Shown here one piece after another: positions 16,903 through 25,953 of a stretch of 64,000 bases of DNA; the stretch's first letter is position 1, and every line of letters starts with the position of its first letter. A model generated the notes under the pieces. It made no database searches, was not told the DNA's origin, and saw only the letters and a program-made list of their open reading frames with translations. Both the position numbers and the translations under genes were made by a program. The stretch is from Propioniciclava flava (GTDB lineage: Bacteria > Actinomycetota > Actinomycetes > Propionibacteriales > Propionibacteriaceae): contig NZ_PPCV01000002.1 of the NCBI RefSeq assembly GCF_004126535.1, positions 248,001-312,000 of the forward strand, read 5' to 3'.

Positions 16903-19152
16903 TCAGTCGCCGGGCTTGAACCTCCGCAAGCGCGTCGAGTTGGTCACGACGAAAACGCTCGACAGGCTCATGGCCAGGCCCGCGATCAGCGGATTCAGTA
17001 GGCCGAACGCAGCCAAGGGAATCGCAGCAATGTTGTAGCCGAATGCCCACACCAGGTTTCCGCGGATCGTGCGCAGCGTCCGACGCGCCAACGCGATGGC
17101 GTCCGGGATCACATTGAGGTTGCGCCGCACCAAGATGATGTCGGCCGACTTCAGCGCCACATCGGTACCCGAGACCACGGCCAACCCAAGATTCGCTGAC
17201 GCCAGCGCCGCGGCATCATTGATGCCGTCGCCGACCATCGCGACCCGGCGACCTTCCGCCTGCAGCCGCTCGATCACCGACGCCTTCTGCGTCGGCAGCA
17301 CCTCGGCGATCACCTCGTCGACGCCCACCAAGCCGCCCACCACGTCGGCGGCGGCTTGACGATCCCCGGTGAGGAGAACGGTGTGCAGCCCCATCTTCTT
17401 CAGCCGGGCGATCGCCCCCGGGGCGGAATCCTTGAGGGCGTCCGTCACCGTGATGACACCCAGGCATTGCCCGGCTACCGCCACGAGCACGGCCGTAGCG
17501 GCCAGGTTGGCGGCGGCCTCAACCCGCGCCAGCGCCTCGGCCGGAACATCCATGCCCCGCTCCTCCAGGAGCGCGGCGTTCCCGATCAGGACCTCCTGGT
17601 CCTCGACGCGGCCGACCGCACCGCGTCCGGGAATCGCCGTGACGTCGACGGCGCGCGCCCACTCCACCTCGTCCTGGGCGGCTCGCTTGACGATGGCACG
17701 AGCCAGCGGATGCTCCGACTGTTCCTCGACCGCGGCGGCATGTCGCAGAAGGGCGGTGGGGGAGGCCTCGCCCAGCGCGTGGATGCCCGTCGCGGTCATC
17801 GCCCCCGTGGTCAGGGTGCCGGTCTTGTCCAGCACGACCGTGTCGATCACACCGGACGCCTCCAAGGCGTCGGGGCCCTTGATGAGGATGCCCAACTGCC
17901 CGCCGCGTCCCACACCCACCATGAGCGCCGTGGGGGTGGCCAAGCCGAGCGCGCACGGACAGGCGATGATCAAGACGCTCAGGGCGGCACTGAAGGAGGC
18001 ACGGGGGCCGCCGCCCAGCAGCAGCCACGTGGTGAGGGTGATCAAAGCGATCACCAGCACGGCGGGCACGAACCAGGAAACCACCTTGTCGACCTGCGTC
18101 TGCACGGACGCCTTACGGGCCTGGGCCTGCTCGGCGGTGGCCGCCATCTGCGCCAGTTGCGTGTGGGCGCCGACGCGATCCGCGCGCACGATGAGCGCGC
18201 CGGTCGTGTTGACCGTCCCGCCCAGCACGGCGTCCCCCTCGGTGACGTCGCGGGGGATCGGCTCGCCGGTCATCATCGACGTATCGAGGGCCGAGGAACC
18301 CAGCACCACCGTGCCGTCGGTGGCGATCCGCTCGCCAGGACGGACCGAGAACCGATCCCCGACGAGCAACTCCCCGATGGGGATGACGGATTCGGCCCCG
18401 TCGCGGATCACGCGCACCGAGGACGGGGCGAGCTTGGCGAGGGCCGACAAGACGCTACGCGCCGATCGCTTGGAACGCGCCTCCATGTAGCGCCCGCCCA
18501 GCAAGAACGTGGTCACCGCCGAGGCGACCTCCAGGTAGAGCGAGTCCGCGCCGCCGGGAGCGATGCCGTAGCCCAACCAGAACCCCTCGTGATCCTCGGC
18601 TCCAAGAATCGTCGAGATCAACGACCAGGAGAAGGCGGCGAGGATGCCGAGGGAGACCAGCGTGTCCATCGACGTGCTGCCGTGACGCACGTTGCGCCAG
18701 GCCGCCTTATGGAACGGCCACGCGCACCAGAAGACGACTGGCAGTGCCGTGATGAGCAGCACCCACTGCCAGCCAGGGAACCGCATCTGGGGAGCCAACG
18801 CGAGCACGATCGCGACATCGCCCAACGGGACGGTCAGCAGTGCCGCGACGATCAGGCGGTTGCGCAGCATCTTCACCCGGTCGGTGTAGCCCTCCGCCTC
18901 CTGCCCGTCACGAACCTCCGAGGCCCCATAGCCCGCCTTCTCGACGACGGCGACCGCCTCGGGGGCCCGCTCCGCGGCCAACCCCAACACGACGGCACGT
19001 TCGGTGGCGTAGTTGACGGTGGCCGAGACGCCCTCCATCTTGTTGAGCTTCTTCTCGATGCGGGAGGCGCATGCGGCGCACGTCATCCCGGAGATGTCGA
19101 GTTCGACGCGCTGATCCAGTGCGCTCGGGGCGGGCTGGGTGTCGATGCTCAT
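16903..19152 (-). CDS. copA: copper-translocating P1B-type ATPase
   Basis: This 749-residue ATPase exports Cu(I) across the cytoplasmic membrane. It has an N-terminal heavy-metal-associated domain with MTCAAC (23-28), the membrane CPC copper site (398-400), the phosphorylation motif DKTGT (442-446), an HP motif (SEHPLA) and the hinge GDGIND (641-646). Eight membrane spans are expected. The start overlaps the CopD/CtaG-like gene upstream by 4 nt, so copper export and a copper-handling membrane protein are made together. The MerR regulator further upstream may or may not control the pair. Confidence 0.96.
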   Translation of the reverse strand: MSIDTQPAPSALDQRVELDISGMTCAACASRIEKKLNKMEGVSATVNYATERAVVLGLAAERAPEAVAVVEKAGYGASEVRDGQEAEGYTDRVKMLRNRLIVAALLTVPLGDVAIVLALAPQMRFPGWQWVLLITALPVVFWCAWPFHKAAWRNVRHGSTSMDTLVSLGILAAFSWSLISTILGAEDHEGFWLGYGIAPGGADSLYLEVASAVTTFLLGGRYMEARSKRSARSVLSALAKLAPSSVRVIRDGAESVIPIGELLVGDRFSVRPGERIATDGTVVLGSSALDTSMMTGEPIPRDVTEGDAVLGGTVNTTGALIVRADRVGAHTQLAQMAATAEQAQARKASVQTQVDKVVSWFVPAVLVIALITLTTWLLLGGGPRASFSAALSVLIIACPCALGLATPTALMVGVGRGGQLGILIKGPDALEASGVIDTVVLDKTGTLTTGAMTATGIHALGEASPTALLRHAAAVEEQSEHPLARAIVKRAAQDEVEWARAVDVTAIPGRGAVGRVEDQEVLIGNAALLEERGMDVPAEALARVEAAANLAATAVLVAVAGQCLGVITVTDALKDSAPGAIARLKKMGLHTVLLTGDRQAAADVVGGLVGVDEVIAEVLPTQKASVIERLQAEGRRVAMVGDGINDAAALASANLGLAVVSGTDVALKSADIILVRRNLNVIPDAIALARRTLRTIRGNLVWAFGYNIAAIPLAAFGLLNPLIAGLAMSLSSVFVVTNSTRLRRFKPGD

Positions 19153-21128
19153 GACGTCCTCGTTTCGTGATCGCCAGCCCCGGCCCCGCGGTCGCGCCGG
19201 GCCAACTCGGCCAGCATGTCGTTGTAGGCGTCGTAGGAGTCGTCCTCGCCCGAGTCATCGGCGGCGTCGATCTCCGCGGCGTCCTTGCTGTCTTGGCGGA
19301 ACCATTGCGCAGCCAGCACGGCAATCACGATGAACAGCGGCACCTCGCCCAAGAACCAGGTGGCCTGGCCTGCCGTGTTCTGTTCGGCGAGCAGGTCGGT
19401 GATCCATGGGACGGCGAGCGTCTCGTAGAAGTCCGCGCCGATCAGGCTGCGGCTGGACAAGATGCTGACCGCGAAGATCGCGTGGAACGGCATGATCGAG
19501 ATGACCAAGGCCAGCTTCAGCAGATGGGGGAGTTGGCGTCCGGCCTTGTCGCTGCCGATGATGTGATCGAAGAACAGGTAGCCGGTCACCATGAAGAACA
19601 ACAGCATCAACTGGTGGGCCCAGTGATATTTCATGAGGTAGGTGAACGCGGGGGTGAAGTACACCGCGAACAGGCTGCCGACATAGAGCAGCCACGCCAC
19701 CAAGGGACTGGTCAGCACCTGCCAGGGGCGAGACGCTTCGAGGGCTTCCAGCGCAGCAGCCGCGCCCACGCGTCCTGGGCGGGGATCGGACGCCGCGGTG
19801 ATGAGGCCGAGCGGTCCGCCGAGAACGGCAAGGACCGGAACCATCATGTTGACGGTCATGTGCACGACCATGTGCCAGGTGTACTGGACGGTCGAGTACT
19901 CCCACAGGCCCGTCACGGCCAGGAACAGCGTCAGCAGCCAGGCGGCGCACCAGGCGGCCAACCGCACGATCGGATAGGGACGGCCCAGGCGGCGGGCACG
20001 CACCCAAGCGATGACATACCAGCTGATCGCCGCCACCACGATGACGACCCACAGCAGGTTGGGACGCCCCAAGGACACCAGGCGCGCGATCGTCGGGCCC
20101 ACCTGCACCTGATAGCCCAAATAGTTGATCATGATGTTTTGCGGTTCGAGGAACCGGGGCGGCGGGACGTGGTTCTCCGCGGCCAGGCAGGCCACGTAGG
20201 CCACCGCGAGCAACACGTCACGCCCGATGCCTGCGCCCGGGCGTGCGCCTCTGATCGCGCGGAGGATCCAACTCAGCAGCCACAGGGCGGCGATCCCCGC
20301 CATGGCGAGTTGCCAGCCGCCGTAGGGCGTGGCCGTCGGGGAAACCCCGGCCAACTGCTGCCAGGCGATCAGGGACTGTCCGGCGATGGCCACCAGGAGC
20401 AGCGGCAGCGCGAGGCGGTGGTAGCTGCTCGCGGCGTCCCGCGTGCCGAACAGCCACGAGCCGAGAGCCAGCGACATGAGCGGAACCGACGCCAGCGTCG
20501 CGATGACGGCGGCATCGGTGGCCCAGTCGTGGTTCAGGCCCACGGTCACATTGCCGGTCACGGCCACGAACATCAAGGCGACGATTCCCAGGCCCCAGCA
20601 CCAGGCGAAGCTGGCCCAGCGCCGCGATACATAGGAGGCGATCACGCACCCCAGCGCGACGATGGCGGAGGTGAGCCAGGCCAGCGCCGAGGGGGACGCC
20701 CACAGGAACGTCCACCAGGACGAGGGGGTGAGCGTGGTGTGGATTCCGACGCCGTTGACGTAGGCGGGGTTGGCGAACGTGTTGAGGACAGAGGCGGCGA
20801 ACCAGATCTGAGCCAGGCGTCCCGCCGACCGGGCGAACCGCTGCCCCGCGGGGGTCAGGGCGCCATCGACGAGGCCAGTACCCAGCGCCGCCACGCAGAA
20901 CCCGAGCGTCCCGATGGCGGACAGGCGAGCCGTCAGATCCCCCAGCAGGGAGATCGCGCCCGTGACGTCGTCGGCTTGGAGCCGTGCGGGCAAGGGAGGA
21001 CGCACCGCGAGATCCAAAGCAACCAGCCATACCGCCACGTAGGCGGCCACCACGACGGCGGCCAGCCCGATCAACATGCCTGTACTGGGCACCCGGGGGG
21101 CGTGCGACGACGATGGCGCTGTGCTCAC
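19149..21128 (-). CDS. CopD / CtaG-like fused copper membrane protein
   Basis: The 659-residue protein has about fourteen hydrophobic segments in two halves. The N-terminal half (to about residue 330) resembles CopD copper-resistance proteins. The C-terminal half (about 370-620, with YTWHMVVHMTVNMMVPVLAVLGGP and YHWAHQLMLLFFMVTGYLFF) resembles the CtaG/caa3 assembly family. The His and Met residues in those helices are plausible copper ligands. Fused proteins of this type are common in Actinobacteria. The GTG at 21128 has GAGG 8-11 nt upstream, and a TAGACT box lies at 21175-21170. The tail is acidic and ends in Glu/Asp-rich sequence. Confidence 0.85.
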   Translation of the reverse strand: MSTAPSSSHAPRVPSTGMLIGLAAVVVAAYVAVWLVALDLAVRPPLPARLQADDVTGAISLLGDLTARLSAIGTLGFCVAALGTGLVDGALTPAGQRFARSAGRLAQIWFAASVLNTFANPAYVNGVGIHTTLTPSSWWTFLWASPSALAWLTSAIVALGCVIASYVSRRWASFAWCWGLGIVALMFVAVTGNVTVGLNHDWATDAAVIATLASVPLMSLALGSWLFGTRDAASSYHRLALPLLLVAIAGQSLIAWQQLAGVSPTATPYGGWQLAMAGIAALWLLSWILRAIRGARPGAGIGRDVLLAVAYVACLAAENHVPPPRFLEPQNIMINYLGYQVQVGPTIARLVSLGRPNLLWVVIVVAAISWYVIAWVRARRLGRPYPIVRLAAWCAAWLLTLFLAVTGLWEYSTVQYTWHMVVHMTVNMMVPVLAVLGGPLGLITAASDPRPGRVGAAAALEALEASRPWQVLTSPLVAWLLYVGSLFAVYFTPAFTYLMKYHWAHQLMLLFFMVTGYLFFDHIIGSDKAGRQLPHLLKLALVISIMPFHAIFAVSILSSRSLIGADFYETLAVPWITDLLAEQNTAGQATWFLGEVPLFIVIAVLAAQWFRQDSKDAAEIDAADDSGEDDSYDAYNDMLAELARRDRGAGAGDHETRTS

Positions 21129-21209
21129 AGGGCAACCTCAACTCAGGGGACGGCGACGGGATCAGGGCGAGTCTAACCCCGGGCGTGTCGGTGGCCGATG
21201 TGCGGTAGT

Positions 21210-21239
21210 CCCGGCCCCTCGCAGGCTGGAGGGGCCGGG
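21210..21239 (-). terminator. 11-bp hairpin after the MerR gene
   Basis: CCCGGCCCCTC (21210-21220) pairs exactly with GAGGGGCCGGG (21229-21239) across an 8-nt loop. It stands 16 nt after the MerR stop codon and before the promoter of the copper operon, which suggests that the two are separate transcripts. Confidence 0.7.
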
Positions 21240-21254
21240 CATGGCGGATGGGCG

Positions 21255-22088
21255 CTACCGCTGGATGGGGAAGCACACGTCGGTCACCCAGGCGCTCGGA
21301 TCGGGGTTCTGGGCCGGGCTGACGCGGTAGATGTTGAACATGGGCCCCGTCTCCAGGTGGTGGGCCGCCAGGTACGCGCCGACCGCGGCGGTGACGTCGC
21401 CCATCGCGTCATAGCTGCCCCGCAGCGTCGCGACGACGACCTCCTGCTCGGCCAGGGTACGGCAGGTGAGTGGGGCCGTCGCCTCGAAGGGGGCGTCGAC
21501 TTGAAGCCAGACCTCCACGTCGACGTCGCTCTCGCGGTAGTCCGGGTCCCAGAAGGTCGCGCCACCGATCCCCGCGTCGTGGTCGGGCGGCAGGGCGCCG
21601 TCGGCGACCATCAAGGGACCGATCTCCTGCCACAGCACCCCCTCACTGCCGTAGTCGGGCAGGACGCGGCGCAGCGCGGCGATGGTCATGGCAGGCAGGG
21701 TTTCCCTGCGGACGTCGATATCCATGGTGGAGGCCTCCAGATAGGTGGTGAGGTGCTGGAAGGCCTCCTCGCGTTGCGTGAGGGTGAGCCGGTCGGCATC
21801 GAGCCGTGCTTGTTGCTCGCCCAGCAGGCGACGGAGGAGGCCAGGATCGTCGGACGCCGCGAGCACGCGGGCGATCTCGCTGACCGGCAGACCGGCGTCG
21901 CGCAGCCGGGCCACCCAATGGGCGGTCACCAACTGCTCGGGCCGGTAGAACCGGTGGCCGGTGAACGGGTCTACCCGGTGGGGTTCGAGGATCCCGAACC
22001 CTTGGTAGTGCCGCAGCATGCGGACGCTGATGGCGCTCAGGCGGGAGAACACCCCGATGGCCAGTAACGGTTCCGCTGATTGATCCAT
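21255..22088 (-). CDS. MerR family regulator with GyrI-like effector-binding domain
   Basis: The 277-residue protein has an N-terminal winged HTH (AIGVFSRLSAISVRMLRHY, then GILEPHRVDPFTGHRFYRPEQL), a long dimer helix at about 75-125, and a C-terminal GyrI/BmrR-like small-molecule domain from about 130 to the end. This layout matches multidrug-sensing MerR proteins such as BmrR rather than metal-binding CueR, since the CueR copper cysteines are not seen. It therefore need not control copA. A perfect dyad just upstream fits autoregulation. Confidence 0.88.
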   Translation of the reverse strand: MDQSAEPLLAIGVFSRLSAISVRMLRHYQGFGILEPHRVDPFTGHRFYRPEQLVTAHWVARLRDAGLPVSEIARVLAASDDPGLLRRLLGEQQARLDADRLTLTQREEAFQHLTTYLEASTMDIDVRRETLPAMTIAALRRVLPDYGSEGVLWQEIGPLMVADGALPPDHDAGIGGATFWDPDYRESDVDVEVWLQVDAPFEATAPLTCRTLAEQEVVVATLRGSYDAMGDVTAAVGAYLAAHHLETGPMFNIYRVSPAQNPDPSAWVTDVCFPIQR

Positions 22089-22103
22089 GGCCTCACTCGA
22101 CGC

Positions 22104-22120
22104 CCTGACACTGTGTCAGG
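22104..22120. promoter_or_regulatory. MerR operator in the merR-tag intergenic region
   Basis: CCTGACACTGTGTCAGG is a perfect 8-1-8 dyad. On the minus strand it sits within a 19-bp spacer between TTGCAC and TCGAGT, the over-long spacing that MerR proteins act on. It therefore probably controls the MerR gene itself, and its distance of about 30 bp from the tag -10 box means it might also touch tag. Confidence 0.65.
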
Positions 22121-22162
22121 TGCAAGCCAGGCGTGCTGGCGCGCTCGTCCTAACCTGTGGGC

Positions 22163-22678
22163 ATGAACCGACCTGGCTGGGCCGAGACGTCTGATCTGTT
22201 GCGCGAGTACTACGACCACGAATGGGGGCTGCCGGTTCGCGACACTCCGGGCGTGTACGAGCGCATCACCTTGGAGGGGTTCCAGTCGGGTCTGAGCTGG
22301 GAGACGGTGCTACGGAAGCGTCCGGCGTTCCGTCAGGCGTTTGTCGGGTTCGATCCCGCGGCGGTGGCGCAGTTCGGGGCGGCGGACGTCGAGCGGCTCA
22401 TGACGGACGCCTCGATCGTGCGCAACCGGCGCAAGATCGAGGCGGCGATCACGAACGCACAGGCGACGGTCGCGTTGAGCGACGCGGGGGAGGATCTGGC
22501 CGACGTGGTGTGGTCGTTCCAGCCCGCGGATCCCCGTGGTCACGTCAACGCGACGCAATCGCCCGAGTCGGTGGCACTGGCCGCGGCGTTGAAGAAGCGC
22601 GGGTTCGTGTTCGTCGGGCCGGTGACGATGTTCGCCCTGATGCAGGCCATCGGGCTGGTGCAGCACCGCCTGGCCTGA
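22163..22678 (+). CDS. tag: DNA-3-methyladenine glycosylase I-like protein, zinc site absent
   Basis: This 171-residue protein belongs to the Tag (HhH-GPD-related) base-excision family. Recognisable segments are YYDHEWGLPV, LEGFQSGLSWETVLRKR, the FDPAAVAQF and RNRRKIEAAITNA helices, and GFVFVGPVTMFALMQAIGLV. The enterobacterial enzyme binds structural zinc through a Cys near the N-terminus, the His of a YHD motif and a C-terminal His/Cys pair. Here the first is absent, the His is Tyr, and the protein ends at VQHRLA before the last two would occur. ATG 22163 is 6 nt after a TAACCT -10 box, so the mRNA is probably leaderless. Confidence 0.88.
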   Translation: MNRPGWAETSDLLREYYDHEWGLPVRDTPGVYERITLEGFQSGLSWETVLRKRPAFRQAFVGFDPAAVAQFGAADVERLMTDASIVRNRRKIEAAITNAQATVALSDAGEDLADVVWSFQPADPRGHVNATQSPESVALAAALKKRGFVFVGPVTMFALMQAIGLVQHRLA

Positions 22679-22686
22679 ACCGGCCA

Positions 22687-22715
22687 CGTGCGGGGCAAGG
22701 GCGAGCCCCCGCACG
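22687..22715. terminator. hairpin between convergent tag and uracil permease genes
   Basis: CGTGCGGGG (22687-22695) pairs with CCCCGCACG (22707-22715). It lies between two gene ends and could serve both strands. Confidence 0.7.
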
Positions 22716-22725
22716 CGGGTGGGGC

Positions 22726-24156
22726 TCAGTCCTCGTGGTCGCCCTTGTAGGCGCCCGGGCGGTCCACGATCAGGACCGCACCCTCGGGGTTGTTCTTCAG
22801 TTCAGCGGGAGCCAGGCGGTGCGCCAGGTGGTAGACGATCACCGTCACCAGCGTGCCGAACGCGATGCCGCTGAGCTGCCAGCCGCCGAGATCCAACGAC
22901 ACGTTGCCGACGCCGATGATGATGCCTGCGGCGACCGGCACCAGGTTGACCGGGTTGCCGAAGTCGACCTGGTTTTCCTTCCAGATCTTCGCGCCGAGCA
23001 GCCCGATCATGCCGTAGAGCACGACCGTGATGCCGCCTAGGACGCCGCCAGGTGTCGCGGAGATGATGGCGCCGAACTTGGGCGAGAACCCGAACAGGAT
23101 CGCGACGATGGCGGCGACGACGTACGCGGCCGAGGAGTACACCTTCGTCGACGCCATGACGCCGATGTTCTCGGCATAGGTGGTGGTGGGGCCAGCGCCG
23201 ACGAAGGTGGCCAGCATCGAGGTGGCGCCGTCGGCGGCGATGGCCGGGCCCATCTGCTTGTCGAGGTTCTCACCGGTCATCTCGGCGACGGCCTTCACGT
23301 GACCGGTGTTCTCAGCGATCAAGGCGATGACGACCGGCAGGGCGATGAGCGCGAAGGCGACGTTGAAGTGCGGCAGATGGAAGCCCACCACGTTGGTCTG
23401 CGCATGCCATTGCCAGTTCGCGAGGTCGGTGACCGGAGGCAGGCCGACCCAGGCCGCGTTGGCGACGCCGGACCAGTCGACGCGCAGGTGCGTCGTCACG
23501 GCTCCGGCGGAGGCCGAGAAGGCGGTGATCGGCCCGGTGAAGACGTCGAGCAGCCAGCTCAACACGTAGCCGAAGATGAGGGAGACGAAGATGGCGATGC
23601 GCCCCAGGAAGCCACGCACGCCCACGCTGAGCACCACGACCAGGAGCATCGTCACCAGACCCACCCACTGATCCTGGGGCCAGTAGGTGTTGGCGACGAC
23701 GGGGGCCAGGTTGAACCCGATGAGCATGACGACCCCGCCGGTGACGACCGGGGGGAGCGCGCGGTGGATCACCTTGGCGCCGACCGCACTGATGATGAGG
23801 CCCACCATGAGGAGCAGGACACCCACCCAGAACATCGCACCGGTGACGTCGGAGGGGTTACCACCGGCGGAGTAGATCGCGGTGGCGACGCCGACGAAGG
23901 ACGCCGAGGAGCCCAAGTAGCTGGGCACCTTGCCCTTGACGGTCAGCAGGAACACCAAGGTGGCGACGCCCGACATCATGACGGCCAACTGCGGGTTGAG
24001 CCCCATCAGGAGTGGGAAGACGAAGGTGGCGCCGAACATGGCCACCACGTGCTGGGCGCCCAGCCCAATGGTCTTGCCCCAACTCAACCGCTCGTGGGGT
24101 GCCACCACCTCACCGAGCTTGAGAGATCCGTCACCGTGAAGCTTCCACAACGCCAT
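22726..24156 (-). CDS. uracil/xanthine permease (NCS2 family)
   Basis: This 476-residue permease has about fourteen hydrophobic segments. NCS2 features include GLGAQHVVAMFGATFVFPLL near residue 32, the LIAENTGHVKAV segment of helix 8 with its conserved Glu, and FVGAGPTTTYAENIGVMASTK (helix 10, TTTYAENIG signature). The TTYAENIG form points to uracil rather than purine transporters. It imports a nucleobase with protons for salvage. It lies downstream of a solute-binding lipoprotein gene on the same strand with an 81-nt gap. I see no clear attenuator or riboswitch in that gap. Confidence 0.9.
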   Translation of the reverse strand: MALWKLHGDGSLKLGEVVAPHERLSWGKTIGLGAQHVVAMFGATFVFPLLMGLNPQLAVMMSGVATLVFLLTVKGKVPSYLGSSASFVGVATAIYSAGGNPSDVTGAMFWVGVLLLMVGLIISAVGAKVIHRALPPVVTGGVVMLIGFNLAPVVANTYWPQDQWVGLVTMLLVVVLSVGVRGFLGRIAIFVSLIFGYVLSWLLDVFTGPITAFSASAGAVTTHLRVDWSGVANAAWVGLPPVTDLANWQWHAQTNVVGFHLPHFNVAFALIALPVVIALIAENTGHVKAVAEMTGENLDKQMGPAIAADGATSMLATFVGAGPTTTYAENIGVMASTKVYSSAAYVVAAIVAILFGFSPKFGAIISATPGGVLGGITVVLYGMIGLLGAKIWKENQVDFGNPVNLVPVAAGIIIGVGNVSLDLGGWQLSGIAFGTLVTVIVYHLAHRLAPAELKNNPEGAVLIVDRPGAYKGDHED

Positions 24157-24237
24157 CGGGCATCCTTACGAGTACGTGGCCAACCGTCGGCTACGAGGCC
24201 AAACGGCTGAACAGTACCGTGATTGGGCGGGGGCCGA

Positions 24238-25836
24238 TCAGGGTGCCCAGCCCACGTCTTCCCAGTCGGTGGTGCTGAACGCTGGGGCACCATAGTTGGC
24301 CAGTCCATTGCGCACGGCCACCTGCTGTGGGAGCTGATACAGCGTCACTTCGGTGGCTTCCTGCCACAGGGCTCGGGCGAGTTGCCCCGCCTGGTCGGCG
24401 CGACGCACGGCGTCCTGCTCGACCGAAATCCGCGCCACCAACTCGGTGTAGGTGGATTGGTTTGCCCCGGCCGGGAGATGCGCGAGCGGGAACGGGCTGA
24501 ACGTGAGCCGTGCCGGTGTCAGATCGCCGCCCTGAGCCACCGCACGCAGGCGGACCCCTGCCGCCTGCAGTTGGCTGCTGAGCAGGGCGAACTCCTGCCC
24601 GGAGGCGGAGTCCGCCGGATCCAGCGTGTACGTGATCTCCAGGGGGATTCCGTTCTTGAGACGCACCCCGTCGGCTCCGGGTTTCCAGCCCGCTTCGCGC
24701 AGCGTGGCGGACGCCTGGGTGACGTCGAAGATGACGCCGGTTGCGCGGGCTTCGTCGACGTAGCCGGGTTGGGTGGGCAGCAGGAGCGCGTTGGACCACG
24801 CCGCCACCGTGTCGGGGGTCGCATCCAGCGCTTGCGCGGCGAGGGCACCCCGGTCGATCGCTTGCACGATGCCTCGCCGGACCGCGACATCGGAGAGCAC
24901 CCCCGACGTCGCCACCTGCAGGACGCGGCCGCGGCGCCCGGGAGCGGTCCGCAAGCGGGTGTCGGTGGCGGCTTTGCTCTGCTGCAGGCGTTCCTCGGAT
25001 GTGCCGATCTCCCACACATCGAGTTCGTTGTGCTGGAACGCCGCAGCGACCGCCTCCGGTTGGACGGTGCGGAACATGATCTGATCGAGCTTGGGCGTAT
25101 CGCCCCACCACTGCGGATTACGCTCCACGGTGATGACTCCCTGGAGGGCGTCCACGTGCGTCACCGTGAACGGTGAGGCGTAGTGGGCGGGGTCATACGA
25201 CGACCAGGACCAGGCGTCCGCGTGGGCGGTGGCGCTCGCGCGCACGGGCCCCGCGACGAGGGGTTCGGCCCAGTCGGGTTCTGGGCCGCTGAAGGTGATG
25301 ATCACGTCAGCGGGGGTGTCTCCGGCGGCGACGTCGGCGACCCGCTGCCACCCTGGCAGATCTGAGGCGGTGGCGCCGGGGATGCGACCGGTGGCGACCC
25401 GCCAGGTGGCGATCCAGTCGTCCGCCGTGATCTTCGCCCCGTCGCCCCACCGCGACAACGGGTTGAGCCGCAGGGTGACGCGGGTGTTGGGCGTGTTCTC
25501 CACGTCGGCGGAGACGAGGAAATCGGGGTTGATGCTGGCGCGGCCTGCGACGTCCAGGCGCATGTGCTGAGGGGTCAAAGGTGCCAGCAGGCGTTGGGCG
25601 TCCTCGGTGGCCGCCGCCGGGTGGTGCGGGTTCCATTGGGTGGGCAGCGTCGCGAGCGAGAACCGCAACAGCCCCCCGTCGCGCACGCGGTCGCGGGGCA
25701 GCGCGTTGATGTCGCGGGTCGCGTTGGCGGGGATGGCGGTGCTGGAACTGGGGGTCGGCGTCGAGGATGCGGTGCACCCGGCCAGCGTGAATGTCAGGAC
25801 GGCGCAGAGAGCCGGGACGAGGCGCCGGACGTTCAC
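24238..25836 (-). CDS. ABC transporter substrate-binding lipoprotein (family 5, peptide/opine type)
   Basis: The product is about 532 residues with a lipoprotein signal ending LAGC near residue 21, then a Ser/Thr/Pro linker and an SBP_bac_5 fold. Typical segments are GGLLRFSLATLPTQWNPHHP, VTLRLNPLSRWGDGAKITADDW and the VRRGIVQAIDRGALA helix. It would bind an oligopeptide or similar ligand outside the cell. No permease or ATPase genes are adjacent, so it is an orphan binding protein. GTG 25836 is chosen because AGGAGG lies 5 nt upstream. A GTG six nt earlier overlaps that site. Confidence 0.88.
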   Translation of the reverse strand: MNVRRLVPALCAVLTFTLAGCTASSTPTPSSSTAIPANATRDINALPRDRVRDGGLLRFSLATLPTQWNPHHPAAATEDAQRLLAPLTPQHMRLDVAGRASINPDFLVSADVENTPNTRVTLRLNPLSRWGDGAKITADDWIATWRVATGRIPGATASDLPGWQRVADVAAGDTPADVIITFSGPEPDWAEPLVAGPVRASATAHADAWSWSSYDPAHYASPFTVTHVDALQGVITVERNPQWWGDTPKLDQIMFRTVQPEAVAAAFQHNELDVWEIGTSEERLQQSKAATDTRLRTAPGRRGRVLQVATSGVLSDVAVRRGIVQAIDRGALAAQALDATPDTVAAWSNALLLPTQPGYVDEARATGVIFDVTQASATLREAGWKPGADGVRLKNGIPLEITYTLDPADSASGQEFALLSSQLQAAGVRLRAVAQGGDLTPARLTFSPFPLAHLPAGANQSTYTELVARISVEQDAVRRADQAGQLARALWQEATEVTLYQLPQQVAVRNGLANYGAPAFSTTDWEDVGWAP

Positions 25837-25953
25837 GGACACCTCCTGTGTGTCTCGGGGTTGAGGCCGGGATTCAGCCTATTCCCCCGTCGTGGAGCCG
25901 TTCACACGAACAGGTCACGATTGCCGCCGGTTAGGTCACAGTTCGGCAAACAG

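Noticed and set aside
17356-21176. Two long rightward frames (about 600 and 670 codons) opposite copA and the CopD/CtaG-like gene
   Set aside because: Both mirror genuine membrane-protein genes and show no motifs, so they are GC-bias shadows.
21129-22120. The MerR gene as the copper sensor of the copA operon
   Set aside because: It has a GyrI-like drug-binding domain and not the CueR copper cysteines, and a strong hairpin separates it from the copper genes.
24157-24237. Pyrimidine or purine riboswitch before the NCS2 permease gene
   Set aside because: The 81-nt gap is too short and shows no conserved riboswitch core or terminator/antiterminator pair.
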